Shown here: in pieces, positions 50,992-60,195 of the stretch
How positions within the stretch are numbered: the first letter of the stretch is position 1
Layout: each line of letters starts with the position of its first letter
NCBI GenBank assembly: GCA_964651535.1
Contig: CAZYYE010000003.1
Span: 229,322 to 293,321, forward strand
Direction of reading: 5' to 3'
DNA from: Terrimesophilobacter sp964651535
GTDB taxonomy: Bacteria > Actinomycetota > Actinomycetes > Actinomycetales > Microbacteriaceae
Length of the DNA: 64,000 bases
Position numbers and translations under genes: made by a program
The notes under the pieces: model-generated
The model's input: the letters and a program-made list of their open reading frames with translations, nothing else
Database searches by the model: none
Told to the model about the DNA's origin: nothing

Positions 50992-51832
50992 GCTCGGCCC
51001 CTTTCCTGGATTCCGGCCCGCCCTTTGCCTCGGCTTCCGCATCGGCGCTCGTCTCAGGGCCAAGCGAAGCATCACGCGCGATGGTGAGCAATTGGCCGAG
51101 TTCCACTTTAGACAAGTCACGCAGCTCGCCCGGAGGAAGGTTCCCCAAATGCAGCGGCCCGAACTGGCGACGAACGAGATCGATGACCGGATGCCCGACC
51201 TCGTCGAGCATGCGCCGCACGATACGGTTCCGCCCGGAATGCAGCGTAATCTCGATGATCGTCTCGTGTGCCCGCGCCTCGCCCACGATGCGCACCTTGT
51301 CCGCGGCGATCGGGCCATCCTCGAGTTCGACGCCCGAACGCAGTTTCGCAACCGTCTGCGGCGTGATGCGCCCCTGGGTCTTGGCCACGTAGGTCTTCAT
51401 GATGCCGAATTTCGGATGCGCCAGAACGTGCGCGAGTTCTCCGTCATTCGTCAGGATCAGCAGTCCCGTCGTTTGCGCGTCGAGACGGCCGACATTGAAC
51501 AGGCGCTCCTCGAAGCGGGAGACAAAACGCGACAGATCCGGGCGTCCGCGATCGTCGCTCAGCGAACTCACGACCCGGGCCGGCTTGTTGAGCATGAGAT
51601 AACGCCGAGTCGTGTCGAGTTGGATCGGCGTCCCATCGACAGCCACCGAGTCCGACTCCAGGACGCGTCGGCCCAATTCGGTCACGACCTCGCCGTTGAC
51701 CTCCACGCGCCCTGCCGTGATGAGGTCTTCCGAGACCCTGCGGGACGCAACCCCCGCAGCCGCCATGAGCTTCTGGAGCCGCACGCCTTCGGATGACGGG
51801 TCTGCTGCGCCGGCAGGCTCACGCGAGGCCAT
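50981..51832 (-). CDS. RluB/RsuA-family pseudouridine synthase
   Basis: Modifies large-subunit (or 16S) rRNA. The S4 domain (VRLQKLMAAAGVASRRVSEDLITAGRVEVNGE) precedes the catalytic domain with FNVGRLDAQTTGLLILTNDG, where the Asp is the nucleophile. LHSGRNRIVRRMLDEVGHPV follows. The tail is charged. ATG at 51832 has a GAGGG RBS and slightly overlaps scpB, giving 283 residues. Rv1711 is the syntenic gene. Confidence 0.93.
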   Translation of the reverse strand: MASREPAGAADPSSEGVRLQKLMAAAGVASRRVSEDLITAGRVEVNGEVVTELGRRVLESDSVAVDGTPIQLDTTRRYLMLNKPARVVSSLSDDRGRPDLSRFVSRFEERLFNVGRLDAQTTGLLILTNDGELAHVLAHPKFGIMKTYVAKTQGRITPQTVAKLRSGVELEDGPIAADKVRIVGEARAHETIIEITLHSGRNRIVRRMLDEVGHPVIDLVRRQFGPLHLGNLPPGELRDLSKVELGQLLTIARDASLGPETSADAEAEAKGGPESRKGAERGR

Positions 51833-52454
51833 CGAAACCCTCGGACCCATCGTCGAGCAGCGGAGAAATGTGCGGAAGATCATCGATCGAGTTGATCCCG
51901 AGCTGGCTGAGCAAGACGTCCGTCGTCTCGTAGTGGATCGCGCCGGTCTCCGGGTCCGTGTACGCCTCCGTCACGAGACCGCGCCCGACGAGCGTGCGCA
52001 CGACGGAGTCGACATTGACCGCGCGGATCGAGGCGATCTGCCCCCGGCTGATCGGCTGCTTGTAGGCGATAACCGCGAGCGTCTCCAGCGCCGCCTGGGA
52101 AAGCTTCGTGGGGTTTTGGGTGAGCACGAAATCGCGCACGACATCGTCGAACTCGCCGCGCACGTAAATGCGCCAGCCGCCGCCCACCTCGCGCAGCTCG
52201 AAACCGCGCCGGATGCCGGAGACGCCGGGGGTCGCGCCGCCCGCTTCGCCGCCTGCGCCGAGCCCGTCGTAGTCCGCGACCAGCCGCTCAATGGACTGCC
52301 GCACGGCGGGCACGGGCGCGCTGAGCGCCGTCGCGAGAGTCACGATGCTGATCGGTTCGTCCGCCACCATGAGAATGGCCTCGAGCCGGCGCTCCAAATC
52401 GGCAACGGCGGGTGCGCCGGCCTCCCCATCCGTCGTCTCGGAACTCTGGGTCAT
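51819..52454 (-). CDS. scpB: ScpB, segregation and condensation protein B
   Basis: Kleisin-partner of the SMC complex. The 211-residue winged-helix protein includes LEAILMVADEPISIVTLATAL, LTQNPTKLSQAALETLAVIAYKQPISRGQIASIRAVNVDSVVRTLVGRGL and HYETTDVLLSQLG, all family hallmarks. The ATG at 52454 overlaps the scpA stop (ATGA). The longer open frame to 52814 lies within scpA. Confidence 0.96.
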   Translation of the reverse strand: MTQSSETTDGEAGAPAVADLERRLEAILMVADEPISIVTLATALSAPVPAVRQSIERLVADYDGLGAGGEAGGATPGVSGIRRGFELREVGGGWRIYVRGEFDDVVRDFVLTQNPTKLSQAALETLAVIAYKQPISRGQIASIRAVNVDSVVRTLVGRGLVTEAYTDPETGAIHYETTDVLLSQLGINSIDDLPHISPLLDDGSEGFDGLA

Positions 52455-53299
52455 TCGTTTCCCCCGTAGTCGGCGCCGAGAGTCGCCAGGCTCGCATCCG
52501 ACCAGTTCTCCGCCGTCCACTGGATGCTGAGTTCGCCGAGCGGCTCGACCTGCTGGAATGCCACGGCATCCGCCCGATACAACTCGAGCACAGCGAGGAA
52601 TCGCGCAATCACAACGCCCCGCTGGTCTGCGCCGGCGATGAGCTCCCGGAACGTGACCGGCCCGCCGCGGCGCAGCGTGGCCACGACGATCGCCGCCTGC
52701 TCGCGGATGCTGACGAGCGGCGCATGCAAGTGGTCCAGCCCGACCGTGGGCAGTTCCCTCGGTGCGAGGGCGAGAGCGGCCAGTGCCGCGAAGTCCTGCG
52801 CGGTGAGTGTCCACACGAGCTCGGGGGTGCGAGCGCGATACTTCTCCTCAAGTCGCACTTGCCGGGCATGGCGAATGGCTTCCGCCTCGAAACCGCTGCT
52901 GAACCACGCCGAAATCTCCTTGAACGCGCGATACTGCAGGAGGCGCGCGAACAGCAGATCTCTTGCCTCAAGCAGAGCGACGGACTCGGCGTCGACGAGT
53001 TCGCCCTGCGGAAGCAGACCGGCGACCTTCAAGTCGAGGAGCGTAGCGGCGACGACGAGAAACTCGCTTGCCTGGTCGAGTTCATCCGTGCCGCTCAACG
53101 TCGCGAGGTAGGAAATGAATTCGTCGGTCACGGCACTCAGGGCGATTTCGGTAACATCGAGCTCGTGCTTGCCGATGAGGGTCAGCAGCAAATCGAACGG
53201 GCCGGAGAAATTGCCGAGATTGACCGAAAACCCGGCGTCCGCCAATCCGGTTTCCGTCATCTCGGACTCGGGCGCCGCGGCGCTACGCGACAGCACCAC
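52451..53299 (-). CDS. scpA: ScpA, segregation and condensation protein A
   Basis: Kleisin subunit bridging SMC heads. The N-terminal signature FSGPFDLLLTLIGKHELDVTEIALSAVTDEFISYL is followed by SEFLVVAATLLDLKVAGLLPQ. The C-terminal winged helix has TFRELIAGADQRGVVIARFLAVLELYRADAVAFQQ. The annotated GTG (282 residues) overlaps parA by 17 bases and has an AGGGAA upstream. The ATG at 53260 (MTETGL) is an alternative start. Confidence 0.95.
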   Translation of the reverse strand: MVLSRSAAAPESEMTETGLADAGFSVNLGNFSGPFDLLLTLIGKHELDVTEIALSAVTDEFISYLATLSGTDELDQASEFLVVAATLLDLKVAGLLPQGELVDAESVALLEARDLLFARLLQYRAFKEISAWFSSGFEAEAIRHARQVRLEEKYRARTPELVWTLTAQDFAALAALALAPRELPTVGLDHLHAPLVSIREQAAIVVATLRRGGPVTFRELIAGADQRGVVIARFLAVLELYRADAVAFQQVEPLGELSIQWTAENWSDASLATLGADYGGNE

Positions 53300-54173
53300 G
53301 GAAGATCAGTTCCCTGGCGAGCTGACGGTAACTTTCCGCGGCCGCGTGTTCCGGCGCAAACTCCGTGATGGGCGACGCCGCGACGCTCGCATCCGGGAAT
53401 TTCACCGTGCGCGTGATCACCGTCTCGAATACGCGGTCGCCGAACGTCTCGACGACCCGCTCGAGAACTTCGCGCGAATGCAGCGTGCGCGAATCGTACA
53501 TCGTCGCGAGAATGCCATCGAGTTCGAGGGCCGGGTTCAGTCGGTCGCGCACCTTGTCGATCGTCTCGACGAGCAGTGCGACGCCGCGCAGCGCGAAATA
53601 CTCGCACTCGAGCGGAATGAGCACGCCATGGCTTGCCGTGAGCGCGTTGACCGTGAGGATGCCGAGAGATGGCTGGCAGTCGATGAGGATCACGTCGTAG
53701 TCGTTCGCGACCTTCCGCAGCACGCGGGCGAGGATCTGCTCCCGCGCGACCTCGTTGACGAGGTGCACTTCCGCGGCCGAGAGGTCGATGTTGGCGGGGA
53801 TCACATCGAGATGCTTCGTCGCCGTGTGCTGGATCGCTTCGGTCGGATCCTTCACGGTGCCGACGAGCAAATCGTAAATGTTGGGCACATCGTGCGTCGG
53901 AACCGCGAGTCCTGCGGACAGGGCGCCCTGCGGGTCGAAATCGATGCACAGCACCTTGCGCCCATACTCCGCGAGGGCCGCCCCGAGGTTGATCGTCGAC
54001 GTCGTCTTGCCCACGCCGCCTTTTTGGTTGCACAACGCGATGATCCTCGCCGGGCCGTGGCCTTTGAGCGGTTTCGGGGCGGGGAAAGTCGTGACCGGCC
54101 GGCCGGTCGGGCCCAGAACCGGGGCTTCGAGGCCCGGAAGTTCCGCGGCCGTATCATCCCGTTTGCTGGTCAC
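53283..54173 (-). CDS. parA: ParA/Soj-type chromosome partitioning ATPase
   Basis: ParA-family ATPase (296 residues) with IIALCNQKGGVGKTTSTINLGAAL, CIDFDPQGALSAGL, VILIDCQPSLGILTVNAL and the ParA C-terminal region. It lies directly before scpA-scpB, as Rv1708 does in M. tuberculosis, so it may work with condensin rather than with ParB. About 45 residues precede the P-loop strand. Confidence 0.93.
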   Translation of the reverse strand: MTSKRDDTAAELPGLEAPVLGPTGRPVTTFPAPKPLKGHGPARIIALCNQKGGVGKTTSTINLGAALAEYGRKVLCIDFDPQGALSAGLAVPTHDVPNIYDLLVGTVKDPTEAIQHTATKHLDVIPANIDLSAAEVHLVNEVAREQILARVLRKVANDYDVILIDCQPSLGILTVNALTASHGVLIPLECEYFALRGVALLVETIDKVRDRLNPALELDGILATMYDSRTLHSREVLERVVETFGDRVFETVITRTVKFPDASVAASPITEFAPEHAAAESYRQLARELIFRGAVA

Positions 54174-54228
54174 GAAAAAGAGTCTAACGGTCGCGTGCTG
54201 GGGCCCCGCTCAGGCGCGCTTGAGCGCT

Positions 54229-55179
54229 TCAGCGCGCACGTGGATGGGCAACCGTATACATGTCCCGAAGCGTGTCTGCGGTCACGAGCGTGTAAATCTG
54301 CGTCGTGGCGACGGACGAGTGTCCCAACAATTCCTGCACGACGCGCACGTCGGCACCGCCCTCCAGCAAATGCGTGGCGAACGAGTGCCGGAACGTGTGC
54401 GGCGAAACGTCGATTTCGAGTTTCGACTGCTCGGCCCTCGCCTTGATCACGAGCCACACGCTTTGCCGCGACAACCGCTGGCCGCGAACCCCAAGGAACA
54501 GGGCCGGCGTCGCACGGCCTCTCGCTGACAACACGGGCCGTGACCGCACGAGGTACGCGTCGAGCGCTGCGCGCGCGAAACTGCCCAGCGGGACGATGCG
54601 CTGCTTGCCGCCTTTGCCGAACAGCCGGACGACGTCCGCGGCCCCGTCCCCCTGGCTGCTGATGACGTCGTCGACGTTCAAGTCGACCGCTTCGCTGACC
54701 CTCGCACCCGTCGCGTACAGCAGCTCGAGAAGCGCTTTGTCCCGCAGTGACGCCTCATCGTCGCCGTCCGCGGCGTCGAGGATTGCCGTCATCTGCCGCA
54801 CCGTGATCGCTTTCGGAAGTTTGCCCGCCAGTTTCGGCGGCTTCGTTTCGGCCGACACATCGGCCTCCGCGAGACCCTCCTCGACGAGGAATCGGTGGAA
54901 ACCGCGCACGGAAGAGAGCATCCGCGCGGTCGAGGATGCGGCCAGCGGCGCCTCGCCCCGTCCCCTCAGGCCCTGGATGAACGCGGCGACATCCTCGTCG
55001 GCGGCCTCCACAGTCGACTCGACGCCACGCGAGGCGAGAAGCACCAGATACGCTTCAAGATCCCGCCGATACGCGCCCACGGTGTTCGCGGAAAGACCGC
55101 GCTCGATCGAAACGTGGCGAAGGTAGCGTTCGAGCGCGCGTGTCAGAGGGATGCCGATCGGCAGCTCAGAGCCGGGCAT
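54229..55179 (-). CDS. xerD: XerD-type tyrosine recombinase
   Basis: Resolves chromosome dimers at dif with XerC. The core-binding domain reads RYLRHVSIERGLSANTVGAYRRDLEAYL. The catalytic residues are in ATGARVSEAVDL (Arg), HTFRHSFATHLLEGGADVRVVQELLGHSSVATTQIYTLV (His-x2-Arg, His, Tyr). The 316 residues and position between parA and the NUDIX gene match the chromosomal xerD (Rv1701), so this is not a phage integrase. Confidence 0.94.
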   Translation of the reverse strand: MPGSELPIGIPLTRALERYLRHVSIERGLSANTVGAYRRDLEAYLVLLASRGVESTVEAADEDVAAFIQGLRGRGEAPLAASSTARMLSSVRGFHRFLVEEGLAEADVSAETKPPKLAGKLPKAITVRQMTAILDAADGDDEASLRDKALLELLYATGARVSEAVDLNVDDVISSQGDGAADVVRLFGKGGKQRIVPLGSFARAALDAYLVRSRPVLSARGRATPALFLGVRGQRLSRQSVWLVIKARAEQSKLEIDVSPHTFRHSFATHLLEGGADVRVVQELLGHSSVATTQIYTLVTADTLRDMYTVAHPRAR

Positions 55180-55726
55180 GAGCGTTCAGCACCGAAATCG
55201 CGAGAATCGCATTGCGCAACCTGCCGTCGAGCACCGCCGTCACGACGTCCTGCAGCGGCACCCACGTCACTTCGATGTCCGCCTCCTCCGCCGTGCGCTC
55301 GAACGACTCGGCGGCCGGTGCCAGGCCACGGGCCCTGAATACGATGATGTGCTCCGAGCTGCCGCCGGGCGAACTGAAAAACTCGCACAGGCGCGTCCAC
55401 TCCGAAGCCGCAAGGTCGGCTTCCTCGGCGAGCTCCCGTTGCGCAGCGGCGAGCGGGTCCTCGCCATCGACATCGAGCAGCCCCGCAGGCAATTCCCAGT
55501 CGCGATAGCCGATCGGGTGCCGATACTGCTTGATCAGCAGCACGCGCCCGCGTGAATCCTCGGCGAGGACGGCAACCGCCCCGGGATGCTTCTGGTATTC
55601 GCGAACAAGCTCGTCGCCGCCGAACGCGAACCGGTCGCGGAACACATCCCACACCGCACCGGAGAACACACGCTCACTGTCGTGAACCTCAACGGGAAAC
55701 CTCTCATCGGAGAGGAGATCAGGCAT
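55166..55726 (-). CDS. NUDIX hydrolase (ADP-ribose pyrophosphatase type)
   Basis: The 186-residue protein starts MPDLLSDERFPVEVHDSERVF. The NUDIX box follows in ELPAGLLDVDGEDPLAAAQRELAEEADLA, preceded by VLLIKQYRHPIGYRDWELPAG, the ADP-ribose pyrophosphatase pattern. The ATG at 55726 overlaps the pyrG stop by 8 bases. Order pyrG-NUDIX-xerD equals Rv1699-Rv1701. Confidence 0.92.
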   Translation of the reverse strand: MPDLLSDERFPVEVHDSERVFSGAVWDVFRDRFAFGGDELVREYQKHPGAVAVLAEDSRGRVLLIKQYRHPIGYRDWELPAGLLDVDGEDPLAAAQRELAEEADLAASEWTRLCEFFSSPGGSSEHIIVFRARGLAPAAESFERTAEEADIEVTWVPLQDVVTAVLDGRLRNAILAISVLNAHARL

Positions 55727-57428
55727 CGACCGGTTCCGCTTCGGCGACCTCGAACAGGCGGCTCGCCTTTTGCCGATCGAGTGCAGCACCGATCAACCCG
55801 CGGAACAGCGGATGCGCGCGGTTCGGCCGCGACCGCAGTTCCGGGTGCGCTTGCGTACCCACATAGAACGGGTGCACGTCTCGCGGCAACTCGATGTACT
55901 CGACGAGGTTGCCCTCCGGCGACATCCCGGAAAAGGAGAGCCCGGCATCCGCGAGCTGGTCGCGATACGAATTGTTCACCTCGTAGCGGTGCCGGTGGCG
56001 CTCAGAGACCGGGCTCTCGCCGTACAGTTCGCGCACGAGGGACCCCTCGGCGAGCTCGGCCGAATACAGTCCGAGTCGCATGGTGCCGCCCAGATCGCCG
56101 TCAGCGAGGATGTTCACTTGCTCCGCCATGGTCGCGATCACCGCGTGCGGCGTGTCCGGATCGAACTCGGACGACGAAGCGCCGGCGAGCCCGACCATGT
56201 TGCGCGCATACTCGATGACCATGCATTGCAAGCCGAGGCACAATCCGAGAACCGGGATTCCGTTCTCGCGAGCGAAGCGCAGCGCGCCGAGCTTGCCTTC
56301 GATCCCTCGCACGCCGAACCCGCCAGGGACGCAAATGCCGTCCAGGTCGGAGAGACGCTTCGCTGCGCCCTCCGGGGTATCGCAGTCATCCGACGCGATC
56401 CATCGGATGTTCACTTTCGTCTGCTGGGCGAACCCGCCTGCACGCAGCGCTTCCGTCACGGAAAGGTAGGCGTCCGGCAGGTCGATGTACTTCCCGACGA
56501 GCCCGACCGTGACCTCGAACTTGGGCTCGTGGACCGCGTGCAGCAGCTCAGCCCACCCCGCCCAGTCGACGTCGCCCGCCGCAACTCCGAAGTGCTCAAT
56601 GATGTAGGCGTCGAGGCCCTGGCTGTGCAACGTCTCCGGAATGTCGTAAATGCTCACCGCGTCCGGGCAATTGATGACCGCCTCCGGGTCGACGTCGCAC
56701 ATGAGGGCAATCTTGCGGTTCATCGATTCCGGCACGGGCCGATCGCTGCGCAGCACGATCGCATCCGGCTGGATACCGATCGACCGCAGCGCCGCAACCG
56801 AGTGCTGCGTGGGCTTCGTCTTCTGCTCCCCCGCCGCGCTGAGGTACGGCACGAGCGAAACATGCACGAAGAAGCAGTTCGCGCGGCCGATCTCGTGGCG
56901 CACCTGGCGAGCGGCCTCCAGGAACGGCAAACTTTCGATGTCGCCGACCGTTCCGCCGATCTCGGTGATGATCACGTCGGGGCGCGGGTCATTGTGCGAT
57001 TGCAAACGCATGCGGCGCTTGATTTCGTCCGTGATGTGCGGGATGACCTGGACCGTGTCGCCAAGGTATTCTCCGCGCCGTTCCTTCGCGATCACGTGCG
57101 AATAGATCTGCCCCGTCGTGACATTCGCGGCCTGGCTGAGATTGATGTCGAGGAAGCGCTCGTAATGCCCGATGTCGAGGTCGGTCTCCGCCCCGTCGTC
57201 GGTGACGAACACTTCGCCGTGTTGGAACGGGTTCATCGTCCCCGGATCCACGTTCAGATACGGGTCGAGCTTCTGCATGACGACGCGCAAACCGCGTGCG
57301 GTGAGAAGATTTCCGAGGCTGGCCGCCGTGAGCCCTTTTCCAAGGCTCGAGACAACGCCGCCGGTAACGAAAATGTGCTTTGTTGTCTCCGCAGAGTGAT
57401 TGACTACCACGGGGTTACAGCTTATCAC
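55719..57428 (-). CDS. pyrG: CTP synthase
   Basis: Makes CTP from UTP with glutamine. The synthetase domain starts KHIFVTGGVVSSLGKGLTAASLG, with QKLDPYLNVDPGTMNPFQHGEVFVTDDGAETDLDIGHYERF. The GATase domain carries GICVPGGFGVRG, the nucleophile Cys in PVLGLCLGLQCMVIEYARN, and HPELRSRPNRAHPLF for His/Glu. Length 569. The exact start (GTG at 57428 or one a few codons later) is uncertain because no strong RBS is visible. Confidence 0.97.
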   Translation of the reverse strand: MISCNPVVVNHSAETTKHIFVTGGVVSSLGKGLTAASLGNLLTARGLRVVMQKLDPYLNVDPGTMNPFQHGEVFVTDDGAETDLDIGHYERFLDINLSQAANVTTGQIYSHVIAKERRGEYLGDTVQVIPHITDEIKRRMRLQSHNDPRPDVIITEIGGTVGDIESLPFLEAARQVRHEIGRANCFFVHVSLVPYLSAAGEQKTKPTQHSVAALRSIGIQPDAIVLRSDRPVPESMNRKIALMCDVDPEAVINCPDAVSIYDIPETLHSQGLDAYIIEHFGVAAGDVDWAGWAELLHAVHEPKFEVTVGLVGKYIDLPDAYLSVTEALRAGGFAQQTKVNIRWIASDDCDTPEGAAKRLSDLDGICVPGGFGVRGIEGKLGALRFARENGIPVLGLCLGLQCMVIEYARNMVGLAGASSSEFDPDTPHAVIATMAEQVNILADGDLGGTMRLGLYSAELAEGSLVRELYGESPVSERHRHRYEVNNSYRDQLADAGLSFSGMSPEGNLVEYIELPRDVHPFYVGTQAHPELRSRPNRAHPLFRGLIGAALDRQKASRLFEVAEAEPVDA

Positions 57429-57481
57429 CGAGGTTGGGCTCTTCGCGGGACGCGACAGGCCGCACTAACACGGCGCGGCGC

Positions 57482-59191
57482 TCACACCAAAGACCGAGCC
57501 GTGTCGAGAAGTTCCCGCGCATGCGCGAGCCCGCTTTCGGAATCGGCGAGTCCGGACAGCATTCTGGCAAGTTCTTCTGCGCGCTCATCGCCGTGCAATT
57601 GCTGCACACTGCTCGCCGTGATCTCGCCGTCGGTGCTCTTCACGACGCGCAAGTGGTTCGTCGCGAATGCGGCAACCTGCGGCAAGTGCGTCACCACGAT
57701 CACCTGGGCCGTCCGCGCCAAGTGCGCCAGTCGCTTTCCGATTTCGATCGCGGACGCACCCCCGACGCCGGCATCCACTTCGTCGAAAATGAAAGTCGGC
57801 ACCGGATCGGTCCCCGCGATCACCACTTCGATGGCGAGCATGACGCGCGACAGCTCGCCGCCCGATGCGCCTCGGCCGAGAGGCCTGGGCTCTGCCCCCT
57901 TGTGGGGCCGCAACAGGATGGAGACCTGGTCGCGGCCGGCGAGCGAATAGTCGCCGCCGCTGTCGATCTCGACGGTGATCGCGGCATCCGCCATGGCCAG
58001 CGCTGTCAACTCGTCGGTGACTCGGTGAGACAGTTCCTCCGCCGCTGCCGTGCGGATGGCGGTCAGCCGCTGGGCGAGAGCGACGACTTTCCGGAGGTCA
58101 TCGTCAACCTCGGCGCGAAGCTGCTCGACACGGGTTGAGTCGTTGTCGAGCTCCAGGAGGCGGCTGCTTCCGACGTCGAGAAAATCGATGGTCTCGTCGA
58201 GGCTCTGGCCGTGCTTGCGGATGAGGGCCCCCAGCTCCGCGCGCCGTTGCTGGATGGCCTCCAGTTCGTGCGCACCGTCGGCATCGAGCCCCCCGAGATA
58301 GCTCGAAAGCTGGGCGGAAACCTCCGAAACGGCGAAGGTGGCGTTCGCGATCGCCTCGGCGATCGGCACCAGTGCCGGGTCGTGGCCGGCTACCCGGTCT
58401 ATTTGGCGTCGGGCGCTCTCGAGCAGTCCGAGCACATCACCGCCGTCATCCGATGATTGAGCGGACAGCACCTCGTGCGCCCCCGCCGCCGCGAGCCGCA
58501 GTTCCTCGAGGTTCCCGAGTCGCTCCGCGCGCTCGGAGAGCTCGACATCCTCCCCTCGGCGCGGCGCGACGGTTTCGATCTCCTCGATCGCGATCCTGAG
58601 CTCCTCGGCTTCCCTCTCTCGCCGATCCCGCTCGGCAACGAGAACGTCGAGTTCGCCCTGCCCGGCCTGCCAGCGCCGATACGTCTCCTGATAGTCGTCC
58701 AGCACGCTCGCGAGTTCCTGTCCGGCGAAACGGTCGAGCGCGTCGCGCTGCGCGGTTGCCGACCTCAACCGCACCTGGTCGGCCTGACCGTGGACGACCA
58801 CGAGGTCGCGCCCCAGTTCGCCAAGGACGCCAACGGGCGTCGTGCGGCCGCCGATGACTGCTCTGCTTCGGCCCTCGGCGGTGACCGATCGGCTCAGCAG
58901 CAGCGCCACCCGATTCTGCCCGGCCGGATCGAGGTCGCCTCCGGCATCCGTGACGCGCGCGGCGACGGATCCATTCGCCTCGATGAGCCAGTGGCCTTCG
59001 ACCACGGCGGACGCGCTCCCCTTGCGCAGCACCTGGCTGTCCGCTCTCTCGCCAAGCAAGAGGCCGAGGGCCGTCACTACCATCGTCTTCCCCGCACCGG
59101 TTTCACCGGTGAGAGCCGTGAACCCCGGCCCCAGCGGGAGAACAGCCTCCCCGATGACGCCGAGATCTCGAATGGACAGCTCCTCGATCAC
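57482..59191 (-). CDS. recN: RecN, DNA double-strand-break repair SMC-like ATPase
   Basis: SMC-like ATPase (569 residues). The N-terminal head is IEELSIRDLGVIGEAVLPLGPGFTALTGETGAGKTMVV. A central coiled coil contains YRRWQAGQGELDVLVAERDRREREAEEL. The C-terminal head has the signature LGRGASGGELSRVMLAIEVVI and Walker B FIFDEVDAGVGGASAIEIG. I start at the GTG at 59191, overlapping the nadK stop (GTGA); the longer frame to 59578 is inside nadK. Confidence 0.96.
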   Translation of the reverse strand: MIEELSIRDLGVIGEAVLPLGPGFTALTGETGAGKTMVVTALGLLLGERADSQVLRKGSASAVVEGHWLIEANGSVAARVTDAGGDLDPAGQNRVALLLSRSVTAEGRSRAVIGGRTTPVGVLGELGRDLVVVHGQADQVRLRSATAQRDALDRFAGQELASVLDDYQETYRRWQAGQGELDVLVAERDRREREAEELRIAIEEIETVAPRRGEDVELSERAERLGNLEELRLAAAGAHEVLSAQSSDDGGDVLGLLESARRQIDRVAGHDPALVPIAEAIANATFAVSEVSAQLSSYLGGLDADGAHELEAIQQRRAELGALIRKHGQSLDETIDFLDVGSSRLLELDNDSTRVEQLRAEVDDDLRKVVALAQRLTAIRTAAAEELSHRVTDELTALAMADAAITVEIDSGGDYSLAGRDQVSILLRPHKGAEPRPLGRGASGGELSRVMLAIEVVIAGTDPVPTFIFDEVDAGVGGASAIEIGKRLAHLARTAQVIVVTHLPQVAAFATNHLRVVKSTDGEITASSVQQLHGDERAEELARMLSGLADSESGLAHARELLDTARSLV

Positions 59192-60108
59192 GAAGCTCCA
59201 CCGTCCTCCTCGGTGGGGCCGCGCCACCCGGTAACCGGGAGAGCGAATTTTCGTACGAGACGATCCGTGAACGGACCTTTGTGCAGCCGCGCTACGCGAA
59301 CCGGATGCGGCGACTTCCGCACAATCACGCGTGCTCCTCGCGGCAAGTCCGTCGTGCGCCGGCCGTCGCACCACAGTACCCCTGTGCCCTGGGTGCGATC
59401 GAGCACTTCGACGGCGAACACGGAGTCCGGCCCGACCACAAGCGGCCGCGCGAAGAGGGCGTGCGCGCTCAACGGCACGAGAAGCATCGCATCGAGATCG
59501 GGCCAGACGATCGGCCCTCCCGCGGAGAACGAATAGGCCGTCGAGCCGGTGGGAGTGGACATGACGACGCCGTCGCATCCGAAGCTCGACAGCGGCCGCC
59601 CGTCGACTTCGATGACGACCTCGAGCATGCGCTCGCGGCTGGCCTTCTCCACCGTCGCTTCATTGAGCGCCCAGGTTTCGTACACGACTTCCGTGTCGAC
59701 CTTGACCCGCACGGAAAGGGCCATGCGCTCTTCCGTCGAGTAGTCGCGTTCGAGAGCACGTCGAACACTTTCCTCCAGACTCTCGCGCTCCGCCTCCGCG
59801 AGAAATCCGACATGGCCGAGATTGATTCCCAGGAGCGGCGCGTGAGACTCCCGGGCGATCTCTGCAGCCCGCAAAATGGTGCCGTCGCCACCGAGGACGA
59901 TGACGAGCTCGATATCCGCGAGGGACACGCCATCGCCGAGCGCTCGAACTTTCGGGCCGGAATCGTGGGCGATCAAATCCGCCCGATCCGCCTCCGGAAT
60001 CACCGGATACACGCCGTCAGCGATCAGCTGGCGGCATACGGCCACCGCTGCGTTCAGCGTTTCCTCGCGCCCGGTATGGGAGACGACGAGAAAATGTCGT
60101 TCTGCCAC
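59188..60108 (-). CDS. nadK: NAD kinase
   Basis: Phosphorylates NAD to NADP. Motifs LVIVLGGDGTILRAAEIARES (GGDG), GINLGHVGFLAE and DGVVMSTPTGSTAYSFSAGGPI are all present. The GTG at 60108 is chosen because AAGGAG lies 6 bases upstream (reading AAGGAGACACCC then GTG), giving 306 residues. In-frame ATGs upstream (60126, 60141) have no RBS. nadK-recN coupling is common in actinobacteria. Confidence 0.96.
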   Translation of the reverse strand: MAERHFLVVSHTGREETLNAAVAVCRQLIADGVYPVIPEADRADLIAHDSGPKVRALGDGVSLADIELVIVLGGDGTILRAAEIARESHAPLLGINLGHVGFLAEAERESLEESVRRALERDYSTEERMALSVRVKVDTEVVYETWALNEATVEKASRERMLEVVIEVDGRPLSSFGCDGVVMSTPTGSTAYSFSAGGPIVWPDLDAMLLVPLSAHALFARPLVVGPDSVFAVEVLDRTQGTGVLWCDGRRTTDLPRGARVIVRKSPHPVRVARLHKGPFTDRLVRKFALPVTGWRGPTEEDGGAS

Positions 60109-60195
60109 GGGTGTCTCCTTGACCATTCGGTGCGCTGGCACGCACGCTGCGACCTGAGCGCTCAGTGTCGCGTGCGCTCGGTGTCGTGCATGCTC

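Noticed and set aside
54229..55179. Tyrosine recombinase as a phage or island integrase
   Set aside because: Context (parA, NUDIX, pyrG) and length match chromosomal xerD, and no phage genes are nearby. It is also 8 kb from the tRNA-Pro scar.
60109..60195. Short GCGCTC-x-GTGTCG direct repeats in the tlyA-nadK gap
   Set aside because: Two imperfect copies only, in GC-rich sequence; likely chance.
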